Shown here: in pieces, positions 1-6,344 of the stretch
Layout: every line of letters starts with the position of its first letter
Position numbering within the stretch: the first letter of the stretch is position 1
Origin: Gemmatimonadota bacterium
Lineage (GTDB): Bacteria; Gemmatimonadota; Gemmatimonadetes; Gemmatimonadales; Gemmatimonadaceae
Length of the DNA stretch: 6,865 nucleotides
Assembly (NCBI GenBank): GCA_028287205.1
Contig: JAQBQC010000202.1
Span: forward strand, 1-6,865
Reading direction: 5' to 3'
Notes under the pieces: generated by a model
The model's input: the letters and a program-made list of their open reading frames with translations, nothing else
Told to the model about the DNA's origin: nothing
Database searches by the model: none
Position numbers and translations under genes: made by a program

Positions 1-322
1 TCGAGTTCTCGCAGAGCGAGTACGCCTCCGCGCGACAGGCGGCGCAGGTGCCGCACGCGATCGGGAACGGCACGACCACGCGATCCCCTACCTTGAGATT
101 CTTCACGCCTCGTCCCACGTCGACGACTTCGCCCATGAATTCATGGCCGAGCACGTCACCCGATTCCATCGTGGGCACGAAGCCGTTGTATAGATGCAGA
201 TCCGATCCGCAGATCGCCGTCGACGTGATTTTCACGATGGCGTCACGCTGATTCAGGATCTGCGGATCCGGAACGGTTTGCACTTCCACTTTCCGTTTCC
301 CCATCCAGCAATTCGCTCTCAT
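1..322 (-). CDS. Zinc-dependent alcohol dehydrogenase, glutathione-dependent formaldehyde dehydrogenase-like (N-terminal part)
   Basis: This is the first 107 residues of a medium-chain dehydrogenase/reductase (MDR); the 3' part lies beyond the window. Reading back from the ATG at 322, the GroES-like domain shows C38 in the motif ICGSDLHLY and GHE at residues 59-61, which are the catalytic-zinc ligands of the family. A structural-zinc cysteine cluster follows (C90, C93, C96, C104). The opening and the '[20 protein letters not shown]' stretch match the formaldehyde-dehydrogenase-like branch that oxidises alcohols or hydroxymethyl adducts with NAD. The cofactor-binding Rossmann domain is not visible, so substrate and cofactor are family inference. 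The start is supported by AGGGAG (minus strand, 331-336), eight bases before the ATG. The gene follows the SRPBCC gene by 61 bases on the same strand, so co-transcription is likely. The family call is secure; the exact substrate is not. Confidence 0.93.
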   Translation of the reverse strand, partial: MRANCWMGKRKVEVQTVPDPQILNQRDAIVKITSTAICGSDLHLYNGFVPTMESGDVLGHEFMGEVVDVGRGVKNLKVGDRVVVPFPIACGTCAACRAEAYSLCENS

Positions 323-383
323 GTTGTCGACTCCCTACGTAGAAGGCTGGCCACGGAAACCCGCGGTCCGTTGGTTGGCACGC

Positions 384-1433
384 TCATCCGCGGTTCTGGA
401 AGCGCGGCGGCTGCGCGGGGTGCGGCCCGTCCACCACGGTCGCATCAGACAGCATTGGCTCTCCGATCTCCATCACCTGCTTGAAGCGGCGGAGATCATC
501 GGCGATCTGAATGCTGGGCTCTTCGCCGAAGATCTTCGCGAACAAAGCCCCCAGAGTGCCGCCGGGAGGATCGTACCTCAGGTCGACGTGCACCTCGGTG
601 CCGCGATCGCCGGGGGCGTCGGTGAAGCGCACCACGCCGGCGTTGTTCACGTCCGAATTCGCCAGGGAGCGCCACGCGATCAGCTCGTTCGGCTGATCGG
701 CGGTGACCTCGGCGTCCCACTCCACGGAAGCGCCGGCTGGCGCCTTCGCCTTCCAGTGGGAGCGCCCGTTACCGGTGACGGTCACGGACTCCAGGTGCTT
801 CATGAAGCGGGGAAGATTCTGAAAGTCATGCCAGAACGAGTACACCTCCTCGCGAGGCCGGCCGATCGTGATGCTGCGCTTGACGTGGATGCCGGTGTCG
901 CGGCGTACGCCGGTGCGCGTGCCCTGCTGGTTCGAAAGTCCGTTCCCCGTCATGATGTCGAGCGCGGTGACGCCGAGCACCGCGACGGTTGCGGCATTGA
1001 GGCGGGTGCGATCCGTGCCATCCTTGGTCATCGCGGAGCCCAGCATCGACAGATCCATCATGTCCCCGGCGACGCGCGACCAGACCCACCCTTTCGGCTG
1101 ATTGTTCGAGAGAATTCCGAGCCCTGCGCTCAGCTCGCGCGCACCTGCCACTCGCAGGAGCGTGCGGCTCGTGCTGGTCGGCTTCACACCGACGAGTCGT
1201 GCCACGCTGTCGGGCGCCACGAGCTCGGCCACTCCCAATCCGATGCTGAACCAGCCGAGGCCGTTCGCGATCTTCCTGGCTTGCTGCGGCTGCTGTAGCG
1301 AGCGGAAGCCGCCCTGCAAGTTCATCGACGATCTGCTTCGCGCGGCGGGCTGCCGGGTGTTCGCGGAAATCGCGTTGCTCTGACCGTCAGTCCGGTTCTG
1401 TCTCAGTGTATCCGCTTCGAGTGTGCTGCTCAT
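384..1433 (-). CDS. Membrane-anchored SRPBCC (START-like / polyketide cyclase-dehydrase) family protein
   Basis: The protein has 349 residues. Residues 1-50 are polar and low in complexity. Residues 57-75, 92-108, 118-135 and 146-162 form four moderately hydrophobic helices resembling the small DUF4267-type membrane module. Residues 182-325 form an SRPBCC/START-like domain: 'VKRSITIGRPREEVYSFWHDF' starts the first strand and helix, 'ESVTVTGNGRSHWKAKAP' and 'VEWDAEVTADQPNELIAWRS' are the characteristic strands, and the domain ends in a long helix around 296-325. SRPBCC domains bind hydrophobic ligands in a deep cavity (cyclases, coenzyme-Q-binding proteins); the ligand here is unknown. The ATG at 1433 is preceded closely by GGAGGAG, which favours it over the internal M37. 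It heads a likely two-gene unit with the zinc dehydrogenase downstream. Similar SRPBCC plus formaldehyde-dehydrogenase-like pairs occur in other soil bacteria as far as I recall, hinting at a shared substrate or stress role; this is inference. Confidence 0.88.
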   Translation of the reverse strand: MSSTLEADTLRQNRTDGQSNAISANTRQPAARSRSSMNLQGGFRSLQQPQQARKIANGLGWFSIGLGVAELVAPDSVARLVGVKPTSTSRTLLRVAGARELSAGLGILSNNQPKGWVWSRVAGDMMDLSMLGSAMTKDGTDRTRLNAATVAVLGVTALDIMTGNGLSNQQGTRTGVRRDTGIHVKRSITIGRPREEVYSFWHDFQNLPRFMKHLESVTVTGNGRSHWKAKAPAGASVEWDAEVTADQPNELIAWRSLANSDVNNAGVVRFTDAPGDRGTEVHVDLRYDPPGGTLGALFAKIFGEEPSIQIADDLRRFKQVMEIGEPMLSDATVVDGPHPAQPPRFQNRG

Positions 1434-1448
1434 GTCTCCTCCATCTCA

Positions 1449-1483
1449 CCTGTGACTGCATTCGCTTGCGGCGGCATCACAGG
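1449..1483. repeat. Inverted repeat just upstream of the SRPBCC gene
   Basis: CCTGTGA (1449-1455) and TCACAGG (1477-1483) are perfect complements. The stem extends inward by TGC/GCA (1457-1459 with 1474-1476) if C1456 is bulged, giving ten pairs around a 14-base loop. The repeat begins 16 bases upstream of the SRPBCC start codon, next to its ribosome-binding site, so it could be an operator or a leader hairpin. The TGTGA/TCACA halves recall CRP sites, but the spacing is far too wide for one. Confidence 0.45.
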
Positions 1484-1699
1484 CTGGCGCGCAATTCGTA
1501 TACCTCGTATGCGCGAGGCGCGCGATCTTTTGCGTCGAGCACGAAATGATGAATGCCCGTGCGATAGCGCTCACAGAGATTGTCTTGTACGCCGTTGTGC
1601 TGCCTGGAGCGCAGCTGTCGTCATTGTGACGAGCTCGTGTAATCGGTGGGTCAGGTCGGCAGGGTATCGTGTACATGCTGCTGCCTGCCAACCGTTCAC

Positions 1700-2980
1700 G
1701 TGACGAGAGTGCCACAGCCCTTCGACGACATCGCCCGCATTCCTGCCGAAGATCGTCTCCTGACATCGGCGGTGTTGACGCCTGTCAGTGAGCGTCCTCC
1801 TGTAGCGCGAGCCACTCTCGCGAGATCGCTCGCGCGCACCCTCCTCGATGTCCAGAGCTATCCGATAAGTCCTCGCGCGCTGCTGTATACCGCGATCGGA
1901 CTGATGGTTCTTGCGTTGACCGCGCAGCGAAGCTTCTTCCCCCACGATCACTGGACGTTCTGGATCTTCCGCGCGTCCTTCTGGCACCTTCTTCGCGACC
2001 AGAATCTCTACGCCCGATATGGCAGGCACGATCTCTTCAAGTACAGCCCGAGCGCCGCACTTCTGTTCGCACCGATCGCGCTTCCTTCCTTTGCGGTCGG
2101 GCTCCTGCTCTGGAATGCCCTGAACGCGAGCGTACTCGTATTCGCGATCAATCGCATCTCGAAGAGTCGCGATGCCGTGCTGATGCTCCTGCTCGTGATA
2201 CCGGAATTATTCGTGTGTCTGCAGGCCTCGCAGTGCAATGCCCTGATCGCTGCGCTCATCGTGCTCGCCTTCGTCGCTCTCGAGAAAGGACAGCAGGTGC
2301 GTGGCTATCTGGCGATTGCCGCAGGCGTTGCCATAAAGCTCTTCCCCATCGCCGCGCTGAGTCTCGCGATCTTCTACTCGCGTCGCCTGCGCGCAGCGCT
2401 CCTGTTCGCGATGTGGGCCGCGATACTCTTTCTCCTTCCGCTGGTAGTCACATCGCCCACCATGCTGATGGCGCAGTATGGCTGGTGGCATCAGATCGAA
2501 GGGAGCGATGCTCTCCTCCGTGGCGCGTCGGTGATGCGCATGCTGCAGCAAACGCTCGGCGTCGATTGGCCGAACTGGCCAGTACAGTTGGCTGGTACCG
2601 TCGTGCTTCTGCTGCCGCTGCTGCAGCGGGACCGATGGGCCGACGAGCGATTCCGTCGCGCATTCCTCGCGTCGCTCCTGGTGTTCGTCGTGATCTTCAA
2701 TCACCAGGCGGAGCGCCCGTCATTCATCATTGCGGCAACCGGAGTCGCGATCTGGTTCGCCGACTCGTCGCGAGATCGCTATCGACTCCTGATGGTGCTT
2801 CTCAGTCTCACGGGACTGAATGCGCTGGGATACCTGCCCATCTGGGTGCTCATGCAGCTCGAGCTGCACGGACTGTCGCACCAGCGGAGCACACGCACAA
2901 GCAATGCGGGCGCGGGCGGAGCGCATCCGCTCCCGCTCACGGCAGGCGAAAGACGCTTACCTGCGGATGTAGTGTACTAG
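1700..2980 (+). CDS. Glycosyltransferase family 87 (DUF2029) integral membrane protein
   Basis: A GT-C-fold membrane enzyme; members of GT87 such as mycobacterial PimE transfer mannose from polyprenyl-phosphate donors on the outer face of the membrane. About ten to eleven hydrophobic segments are visible. Numbered from the GTG at 1700, the first is near residues 60-76. The loop after it holds HDHWTFW, whose D83 is in the position of the proposed catalytic aspartate. It is followed by the family signatures 'NLYARY', 'FKYSPSAALLFAPIALP', 'LLLWNALNAS', 'GYLAIAAGVAIKLFPIAAL' and 'NHQAERPSFIIAATG'. The start is uncertain. The frame is open from a GTG at 1646, but residues encoded by 1646-1699 (cysteine-rich, VSCTCCCLP) look non-coding, and none of the GTG candidates (1646, 1700, 1709) has a clear ribosome-binding site. 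A TGTAAT -10-like hexamer at 1638-1643 would fit a start downstream of 1650. The last 44 bases overlap the convergent lipoprotein gene. The acceptor is unknown. Confidence 0.85.
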   Translation: MTRVPQPFDDIARIPAEDRLLTSAVLTPVSERPPVARATLARSLARTLLDVQSYPISPRALLYTAIGLMVLALTAQRSFFPHDHWTFWIFRASFWHLLRDQNLYARYGRHDLFKYSPSAALLFAPIALPSFAVGLLLWNALNASVLVFAINRISKSRDAVLMLLLVIPELFVCLQASQCNALIAALIVLAFVALEKGQQVRGYLAIAAGVAIKLFPIAALSLAIFYSRRLRAALLFAMWAAILFLLPLVVTSPTMLMAQYGWWHQIEGSDALLRGASVMRMLQQTLGVDWPNWPVQLAGTVVLLLPLLQRDRWADERFRRAFLASLLVFVVIFNHQAERPSFIIAATGVAIWFADSSRDRYRLLMVLLSLTGLNALGYLPIWVLMQLELHGLSHQRSTRTSNAGAGGAHPLPLTAGERRLPADVVY

Positions 2981-4694
2981 CGAATGCTCCGCCGCTCGAG
3001 GGTGCGAAGTGCATTGTGGTCGTGGCGACACTCGGCGACGTGAAGAGCTGGAAGTACGACACCGTTCCCGGCACCATCGAGCTGGTGATCTTCCCCGTGA
3101 GCGTTCGAGCCGAAATCGGAAACGGTCCGGCACCACCCACACCACCTGCGTCGAAAACCGCCTGAAAGATCGTGCGGAGCGTGCGCGTCGTGAACTTGTC
3201 GCGCTGCGGGATCAAAGATTTCGGAACGCCGGGAATGGAGTCGGTCCAGAGCGCGAGCCCAAAATCGCCGAACAACGACTGGAAGGGCTCTCCCCCCGCC
3301 GCCGCGATGTTCGCCGTGCCGGTGAGAGTGCTTTGCTCGAGACGTTTGTACAGCGAAGATCCTTGCTGGTCGCCGAGCCAACGCGCGAAGAGCCAATCGC
3401 CGGCGCGCCAGGTCAATCCGCCGTCAGCATCGGAGTGAAGCGTGAGCGTGGTGGTGTCCGGCTTTTCCAGATAGATGAACGACTGAACGAATTGGTCCGC
3501 GATGAACGGCTCCGCCGAGTCGGGAAGGAGCTGATTGGGATTCGTGCGCCCACTCGGCGGCGGAAACTTGTGCTCGTAGTACAGCGATCCCAATTCCTGA
3601 GCGACGATACTGAGCCCCTCGTCGAGCCAGCCTTCCTCCGCAGCACCACCGTGTACGACCACGTGCTGCGAATACGAGATCATGTGCTGGACCTCGTGAA
3701 GAAAGGTGCTGGGTGCGATGCTCTCGACACTCGCCACCGAGTGCGCGCAGCTGACCGTGCCATTCGGATCGGGCACGAGTCCGTAGTAGATCTCGCCGTG
3801 ATTGGAGCTCGCGCTGGTGCTCGAGAGGTCGAAGCCAAAGAAGAAACCCGCGATGAATCCATCTGTGCGACACTGCGCCGGAGGCGTGAGCGCATTTACC
3901 ACTGGCGTGAGCAGGACGATGACTCGCCCGTTTGCATCGATGTCGGATGGTGGACCAAATGCCTCCACGTCGAGCGTATAGAACGTCTGGTCGATCGCGT
4001 GTCCAAACGAATTGAGCTGCGTAGTCGTGAACCCATTGGGCGGCGCCAACGTATCGATATACACGAGCGTATTTGAGCCGACGAAGACCAGCGTTGCATT
4101 GACGGTCGCGAACATCGGATTCTGCACGTTGAAGGTGCGGATCACGTGAAATGTGCGTGTGCTCCCCGCCGCTGGGAGCGCCGCAGGTTGCGCCCCGACG
4201 GATGCGCGGGCGCTGCTGCTTTCTGAGCTCGGACCGGAGCGCTCCCACTGCCTCGTCGCCACCGCGGCGCGCTCCGCCGCGCGGAGCGCCGCATCGAACC
4301 GAACCTGCCGCGCGCCCGCCGAATGAATCGTCTCGAGCCCGTCGCTCGCGCCAATGCTTCCAAGCGGCTCGCGCGCTGCGGCAATCTCCGCAATCGGTGC
4401 AGCGAGCGCATCGCTGTCCGCGAGCACGTAGCCCCTCGCGGCATTGGACACATTGCTCGTCGCGAATTCGGGAACGACCAGATATCTCGCGCCGCCCCCC
4501 GTGAGCTGGATGCTTCCACCGTTCGCGCATTCGATCGTCGCCGCCTGCAGGACGTTGAGCGGGACCACGCCGGCGCTTCCGCACGAGAGTCTGGTGTTGT
4601 TGGCCGTCGGACTCGAGTCGCCACATGCGCCGAGCACGAGAACGAACAGAGTCAGCGTCGAGATCGGGCGAATACGGTCGGGTGATTGAAGCAT
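2937..4694 (-). CDS. Secreted lipoprotein with M30 (hyicolysin)-like zinc metallopeptidase domain
   Basis: The 585-residue protein starts with a lipoprotein signal peptide: basic N-terminus, hydrophobic core at residues 11-22 and lipobox LGAC with the lipidated Cys24. Residues 36-95 form a small beta-rich domain with C38 and C56. A linker rich in Ala, Ser and Arg follows (about 135-180), then the catalytic region. The zinc motif HEVQH is at 333-337 in the context 'TFLHEVQHMISY', followed by 'EEGWLDEGLS', whose E359 is a plausible third ligand. The HE.QHM...WL.EGLS pattern resembles peptidase family M30. Upstream, 'NGRVIVLLTPVVNAL' (256-269) is a typical core strand. The C-terminal about 100 residues look like a beta domain ending in 'HPQVSVFRLP'. 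The frame is open a further 107 codons upstream, but the ATG at 4694 is chosen because it yields the signal peptide and has AGGA six bases upstream. Substrate unknown; peptidase activity is predicted from the motif only. Confidence 0.85.
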   Translation of the reverse strand: MLQSPDRIRPISTLTLFVLVLGACGDSSPTANNTRLSCGSAGVVPLNVLQAATIECANGGSIQLTGGGARYLVVPEFATSNVSNAARGYVLADSDALAAPIAEIAAAREPLGSIGASDGLETIHSAGARQVRFDAALRAAERAAVATRQWERSGPSSESSSARASVGAQPAALPAAGSTRTFHVIRTFNVQNPMFATVNATLVFVGSNTLVYIDTLAPPNGFTTTQLNSFGHAIDQTFYTLDVEAFGPPSDIDANGRVIVLLTPVVNALTPPAQCRTDGFIAGFFFGFDLSSTSASSNHGEIYYGLVPDPNGTVSCAHSVASVESIAPSTFLHEVQHMISYSQHVVVHGGAAEEGWLDEGLSIVAQELGSLYYEHKFPPPSGRTNPNQLLPDSAEPFIADQFVQSFIYLEKPDTTTLTLHSDADGGLTWRAGDWLFARWLGDQQGSSLYKRLEQSTLTGTANIAAAGGEPFQSLFGDFGLALWTDSIPGVPKSLIPQRDKFTTRTLRTIFQAVFDAGGVGGAGPFPISARTLTGKITSSMVPGTVSYFQLFTSPSVATTTMHFAPSSGGAFASTLHPQVSVFRLP

Positions 4695-4781
4695 GTCCGG
4701 TCCTGCCCGGGGAGACCGCGACTTCTCGCACACGCGAGGCCACGGCGCGAGGATGTGCGCGCAGGGCCTACGCCACCACAC

Positions 4782-4810
4782 TTGGAATTGGTCGCCCACT
4801 CGACAAGAAT
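4782..4810 (+). promoter_or_regulatory. Weak sigma-70-like promoter candidate for the small coiled-coil gene
   Basis: TTGGAA (4782-4787) and AAGAAT (4805-4810) each match four of six consensus positions and are separated by exactly 17 bases. They lie in the divergent intergenic region about 120 bases upstream of the small plus-strand gene. In GC-rich DNA a match of this quality can arise by chance, so this is only a candidate. Confidence 0.2.
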
Positions 4811-4867
4811 TGCTTTGTGCGCAGCTGGCCACAGGCAGCGGCGCCTCCTGGTCATCGCACCCGCAGG

Positions 4868-4910
4868 TCGACACATTGTCGAGACGGCTTTGAAGCCATA
4901 CATCGATCGA
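4868..4910. promoter_or_regulatory. Cluster of three short dyads, possible operator
   Basis: Three inverted repeats are packed in 43 bases: TCGACA-CAT-TGTCGA (4868-4882), GGCTT-TG-AAGCC (4886-4897) and the palindrome TCGATCGA (4903-4910). They lie 23-65 bases upstream of the small plus-strand gene and 174 bases or more upstream of the divergent lipoprotein gene. A further TCGACA half-site occurs at 4800-4805. The first dyad has the size and spacing of a dimeric repressor site. No regulator is encoded in the window, so the factor is unknown. Confidence 0.3.
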
Positions 4911-4932
4911 CCCCACACCCGCAGGAGCACGC

Positions 4933-5175
4933 ATGTCCGACGAAGACCTCCGCGCCGAGCTGGCGCGGCTGCAACAGGAGAACGCTGCACTCAAGCAGGG
5001 CGCGGCCCGCGGCATCTCGATGAAGGTGAGCGAGAAGGGCGGGCTCTCGATCTATGGACTCGGGCGCTTTCCCGTGACGCTCTACAAGGAGCAGTGGACG
5101 CGGCTGCTCGACATGGCCGACGAGATCCGCCAGTTCATCGCGACGAACGAAGGGAAGCTCAAGACGAAGGAGTGA
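4933..5175 (+). CDS. Small conserved protein with N-terminal coiled coil (80 aa, function unknown)
   Basis: Residues 3-22 (DEDLRAELARLQQENAALKQ) have a clear leucine heptad pattern and predict a short coiled coil, suggesting self-association. Residues 29-72 carry a compact motif, 'MKVSEKGGLSIYGLGRFPVTL' followed by 'YKEQWTRLLDMADEIRQFI', that I recognise as a recurring uncharacterised small-protein domain found across many bacteria. The SIYGLGRFPVTLYKEQW core is its most distinctive part. There is no signal peptide or membrane segment, so it should be cytoplasmic. The ATG at 4933 is well placed, with AGGAG five bases upstream. It is transcribed divergently from the lipoprotein gene across 238 bases and ends 18 bases before the convergent phosphoesterase gene. 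Length and motif argue for a real gene; I can assign no function. Confidence 0.85.
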   Translation: MSDEDLRAELARLQQENAALKQGAARGISMKVSEKGGLSIYGLGRFPVTLYKEQWTRLLDMADEIRQFIATNEGKLKTKE

Positions 5176-5192
5176 GCGCGACGCGCGCGCAC
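5172..5192. terminator. Stem-loop at a convergent gene junction
   Basis: Bases 5172-5180 pair with 5184-5192 around a three-base loop (ACG): nine positions with a single A/G mismatch (5175 with 5189), almost all G-C. It overlaps the stop codon of the small plus-strand gene and fills the 18-base gap to the stop of the phosphoesterase gene, where a shared bidirectional terminator would sit. Neither side has a proper T tract, so intrinsic termination is not certain. The alternating GC run could also produce the pairing by chance. Confidence 0.35.
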
Positions 5193-5193
5193 G

Positions 5194-6339
5194 CTACGGT
5201 CGGGCGAACACGTCCTCGCCGAACGTGACGAGCCCAGCCGCGGCCGCGTAGCCGAGATGCGGGAGACCGAACTGGTCCTCGACCCATCGCAGCGTCGAGT
5301 AGTGGTTGTACGGCACGTCGGAGATCGTGTTCGGCTTCACGAACGGTGAGAGCACCACCGCGCCCACCACTCCGCCTCCGGGTCCGTCGCCTCCTGGCAG
5401 TGTCGATGACCCGGGAAGTCCCTTCTCACCGCAGCACGCGGACGAGTCCATTCCCGGCGGCCCGCTCGACTCGTCGAAGGTGATGATGAGCACGCCGTCG
5501 GCCTTGTACGCGGGCGAGTCCATGATCCGTGGCACCCACTTCCGGAGGAAGCCGTTCGCCTGAACGAGGCCGCCGGGCGCATGGTCGATGCACGGCGCGT
5601 CGTGTCCATCGTCGCACAGATTCGGCGTGATGAACGAGTAGTTTGGCGTCGTCGAGACGGATTTGAGATCGTCCTCGAGATGACGCAGGTTGACCACGTG
5701 TGTCACGCATCGACCGCGATGATCGATGAAGCCGTGAATATAGTAGAACGGATTGTGTTTCGTCGCGTATTGATCCGCCGGCGTGCGACGCGTCGTAGGA
5801 TCGTCCTGGCCAAGCGGAGGATGACCGCACTCCTCTACCGCCTTCGACTTGTCGTTCCCCAGGTCCTGCATGTAGCCCCGCCAGCTCTTGCCCGCCATCT
5901 CGAGCTGATCGCCGATCATCGGGACGATCGCGGGATAGACGCAGCCATTGCCGAGCACCTGTCCGTTCTCGTCGAGCGTGGGCTGCGCGAGCACGAACTC
6001 CGTGAACTTCTTGCAGTCGCGCTGGGCCGCCGCATTCGGCGCCAGACCGCTCACGAGCGCGATGTAGTTGGGCAGACTGTTGTGCCCGATGCCGTAGTAC
6101 TTCCGCAGCAGCGCGCCCTTGGCCGAGAGCTCGCGCGCGAGATACGGCGCCTGTGAATTCGGCCCGAAGGTGCGCGCGTACGATTGGTTCTCGAGGACGA
6201 TGATGAAGATGTGCCCCGGCTTCGCGGGGGCGCGGACCGCGCGCGATGCACTGTGCGTAGAGGCGGCAGCGGAGAGTCCGAGCACGAGCAGCGACGCGCA
6301 CACGCCGGCGGTGCGCATCCAGAGCGAGCGATTTGCCAT
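5194..6339 (-). CDS. Secreted phosphoesterase family protein (PF04185, phospholipase C / acid phosphatase type)
   Basis: The 381-residue protein begins with a Sec-type signal peptide (hydrophobic 12-26, likely cleaved after an Ala-Ser-rich stretch near 25-34), so it is exported. The alkaline-phosphatase-superfamily fold of PF04185 is marked by 'IFIIVLENQSYARTFG' with metal ligands E50 and N51, 'GHNSLPNYIALVSG' with probable nucleophile S88, 'LCDDGHDAPC' (241-250), 'GVLIITFDESSG' with metal ligands D289 and E290, and 'YNHYSTLRWVEDQFGLPHLG' near the C-terminus. Ligand assignments follow AcpA-type relatives. It is shorter than the large two-domain phospholipases C, so acid phosphatase-like activity on phosphomonoesters or phospholipid head groups is the safer guess. 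Eight cysteines follow the signal peptide, including C302-C303, suggesting disulfides. The ATG at 6339 lacks a Shine-Dalgarno sequence; an alternative is M8. It lies 42 bases downstream of the DUF1761 gene on the same strand. Confidence 0.9.
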   Translation of the reverse strand: MANRSLWMRTAGVCASLLVLGLSAAASTHSASRAVRAPAKPGHIFIIVLENQSYARTFGPNSQAPYLARELSAKGALLRKYYGIGHNSLPNYIALVSGLAPNAAAQRDCKKFTEFVLAQPTLDENGQVLGNGCVYPAIVPMIGDQLEMAGKSWRGYMQDLGNDKSKAVEECGHPPLGQDDPTTRRTPADQYATKHNPFYYIHGFIDHRGRCVTHVVNLRHLEDDLKSVSTTPNYSFITPNLCDDGHDAPCIDHAPGGLVQANGFLRKWVPRIMDSPAYKADGVLIITFDESSGPPGMDSSACCGEKGLPGSSTLPGGDGPGGGVVGAVVLSPFVKPNTISDVPYNHYSTLRWVEDQFGLPHLGYAAAAGLVTFGEDVFARP

Positions 6340-6344
6340 GTCAG

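Noticed and set aside
351..374. Hairpin CCACGGA/TCCGT(T)GG between the SRPBCC and dehydrogenase genes as a terminator
   Set aside because: The stem is short and bulged and no T tract follows on the minus strand; termination between two likely co-transcribed genes is not supported.
321..1298. Long plus-strand frame opposite the SRPBCC gene (325 codons)
   Set aside because: Its translation is rich in Arg, Gly and His with no recognisable motif; it is a GC-driven shadow of the minus-strand gene, which has clear domain signatures and a ribosome-binding site.
1451..1481. TGTGA...TCACA as a CRP-type binding site
   Set aside because: CRP sites have six bases between the half-sites; here there are 21.
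1452..1703. Plus-strand 83-codon frame whose TGA overlaps the GTG at 1700, as in translational coupling
   Set aside because: It begins inside the inverted repeat at a GTG without a ribosome-binding site, and its Cys/Arg-rich product looks random; the GTGA overlap is probably chance.
1446..1766. Minus-strand frame of 106 codons between the SRPBCC and glycosyltransferase genes
   Set aside because: The composition is atypical (many Cys, Ser and Arg), it is antisense to the glycosyltransferase N-terminus, and no family resemblance is visible.
3009..4076. Plus-strand frame of 355 codons opposite the lipoprotein gene
   Set aside because: Charged low-information translation without domains; explained by the third-position GC of the opposite strand.
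3424..4743. Second minus-strand frame of 439 codons inside the lipoprotein gene
   Set aside because: Its product is Arg-rich and motif-free, while the main frame carries the lipobox and HEVQH motif. It is a frame-shadow.
4695..5015. N-terminal extension of the lipoprotein by 107 codons
   Set aside because: It would bury the signal peptide and lipobox inside the protein, and it overlaps the start of the well-supported small plus-strand gene.
5426..6301. Alternative minus-strand frame of 291 codons inside the phosphoesterase gene
   Set aside because: Arg/Ala-rich shadow; the other frame contains the complete phosphoesterase motif set.
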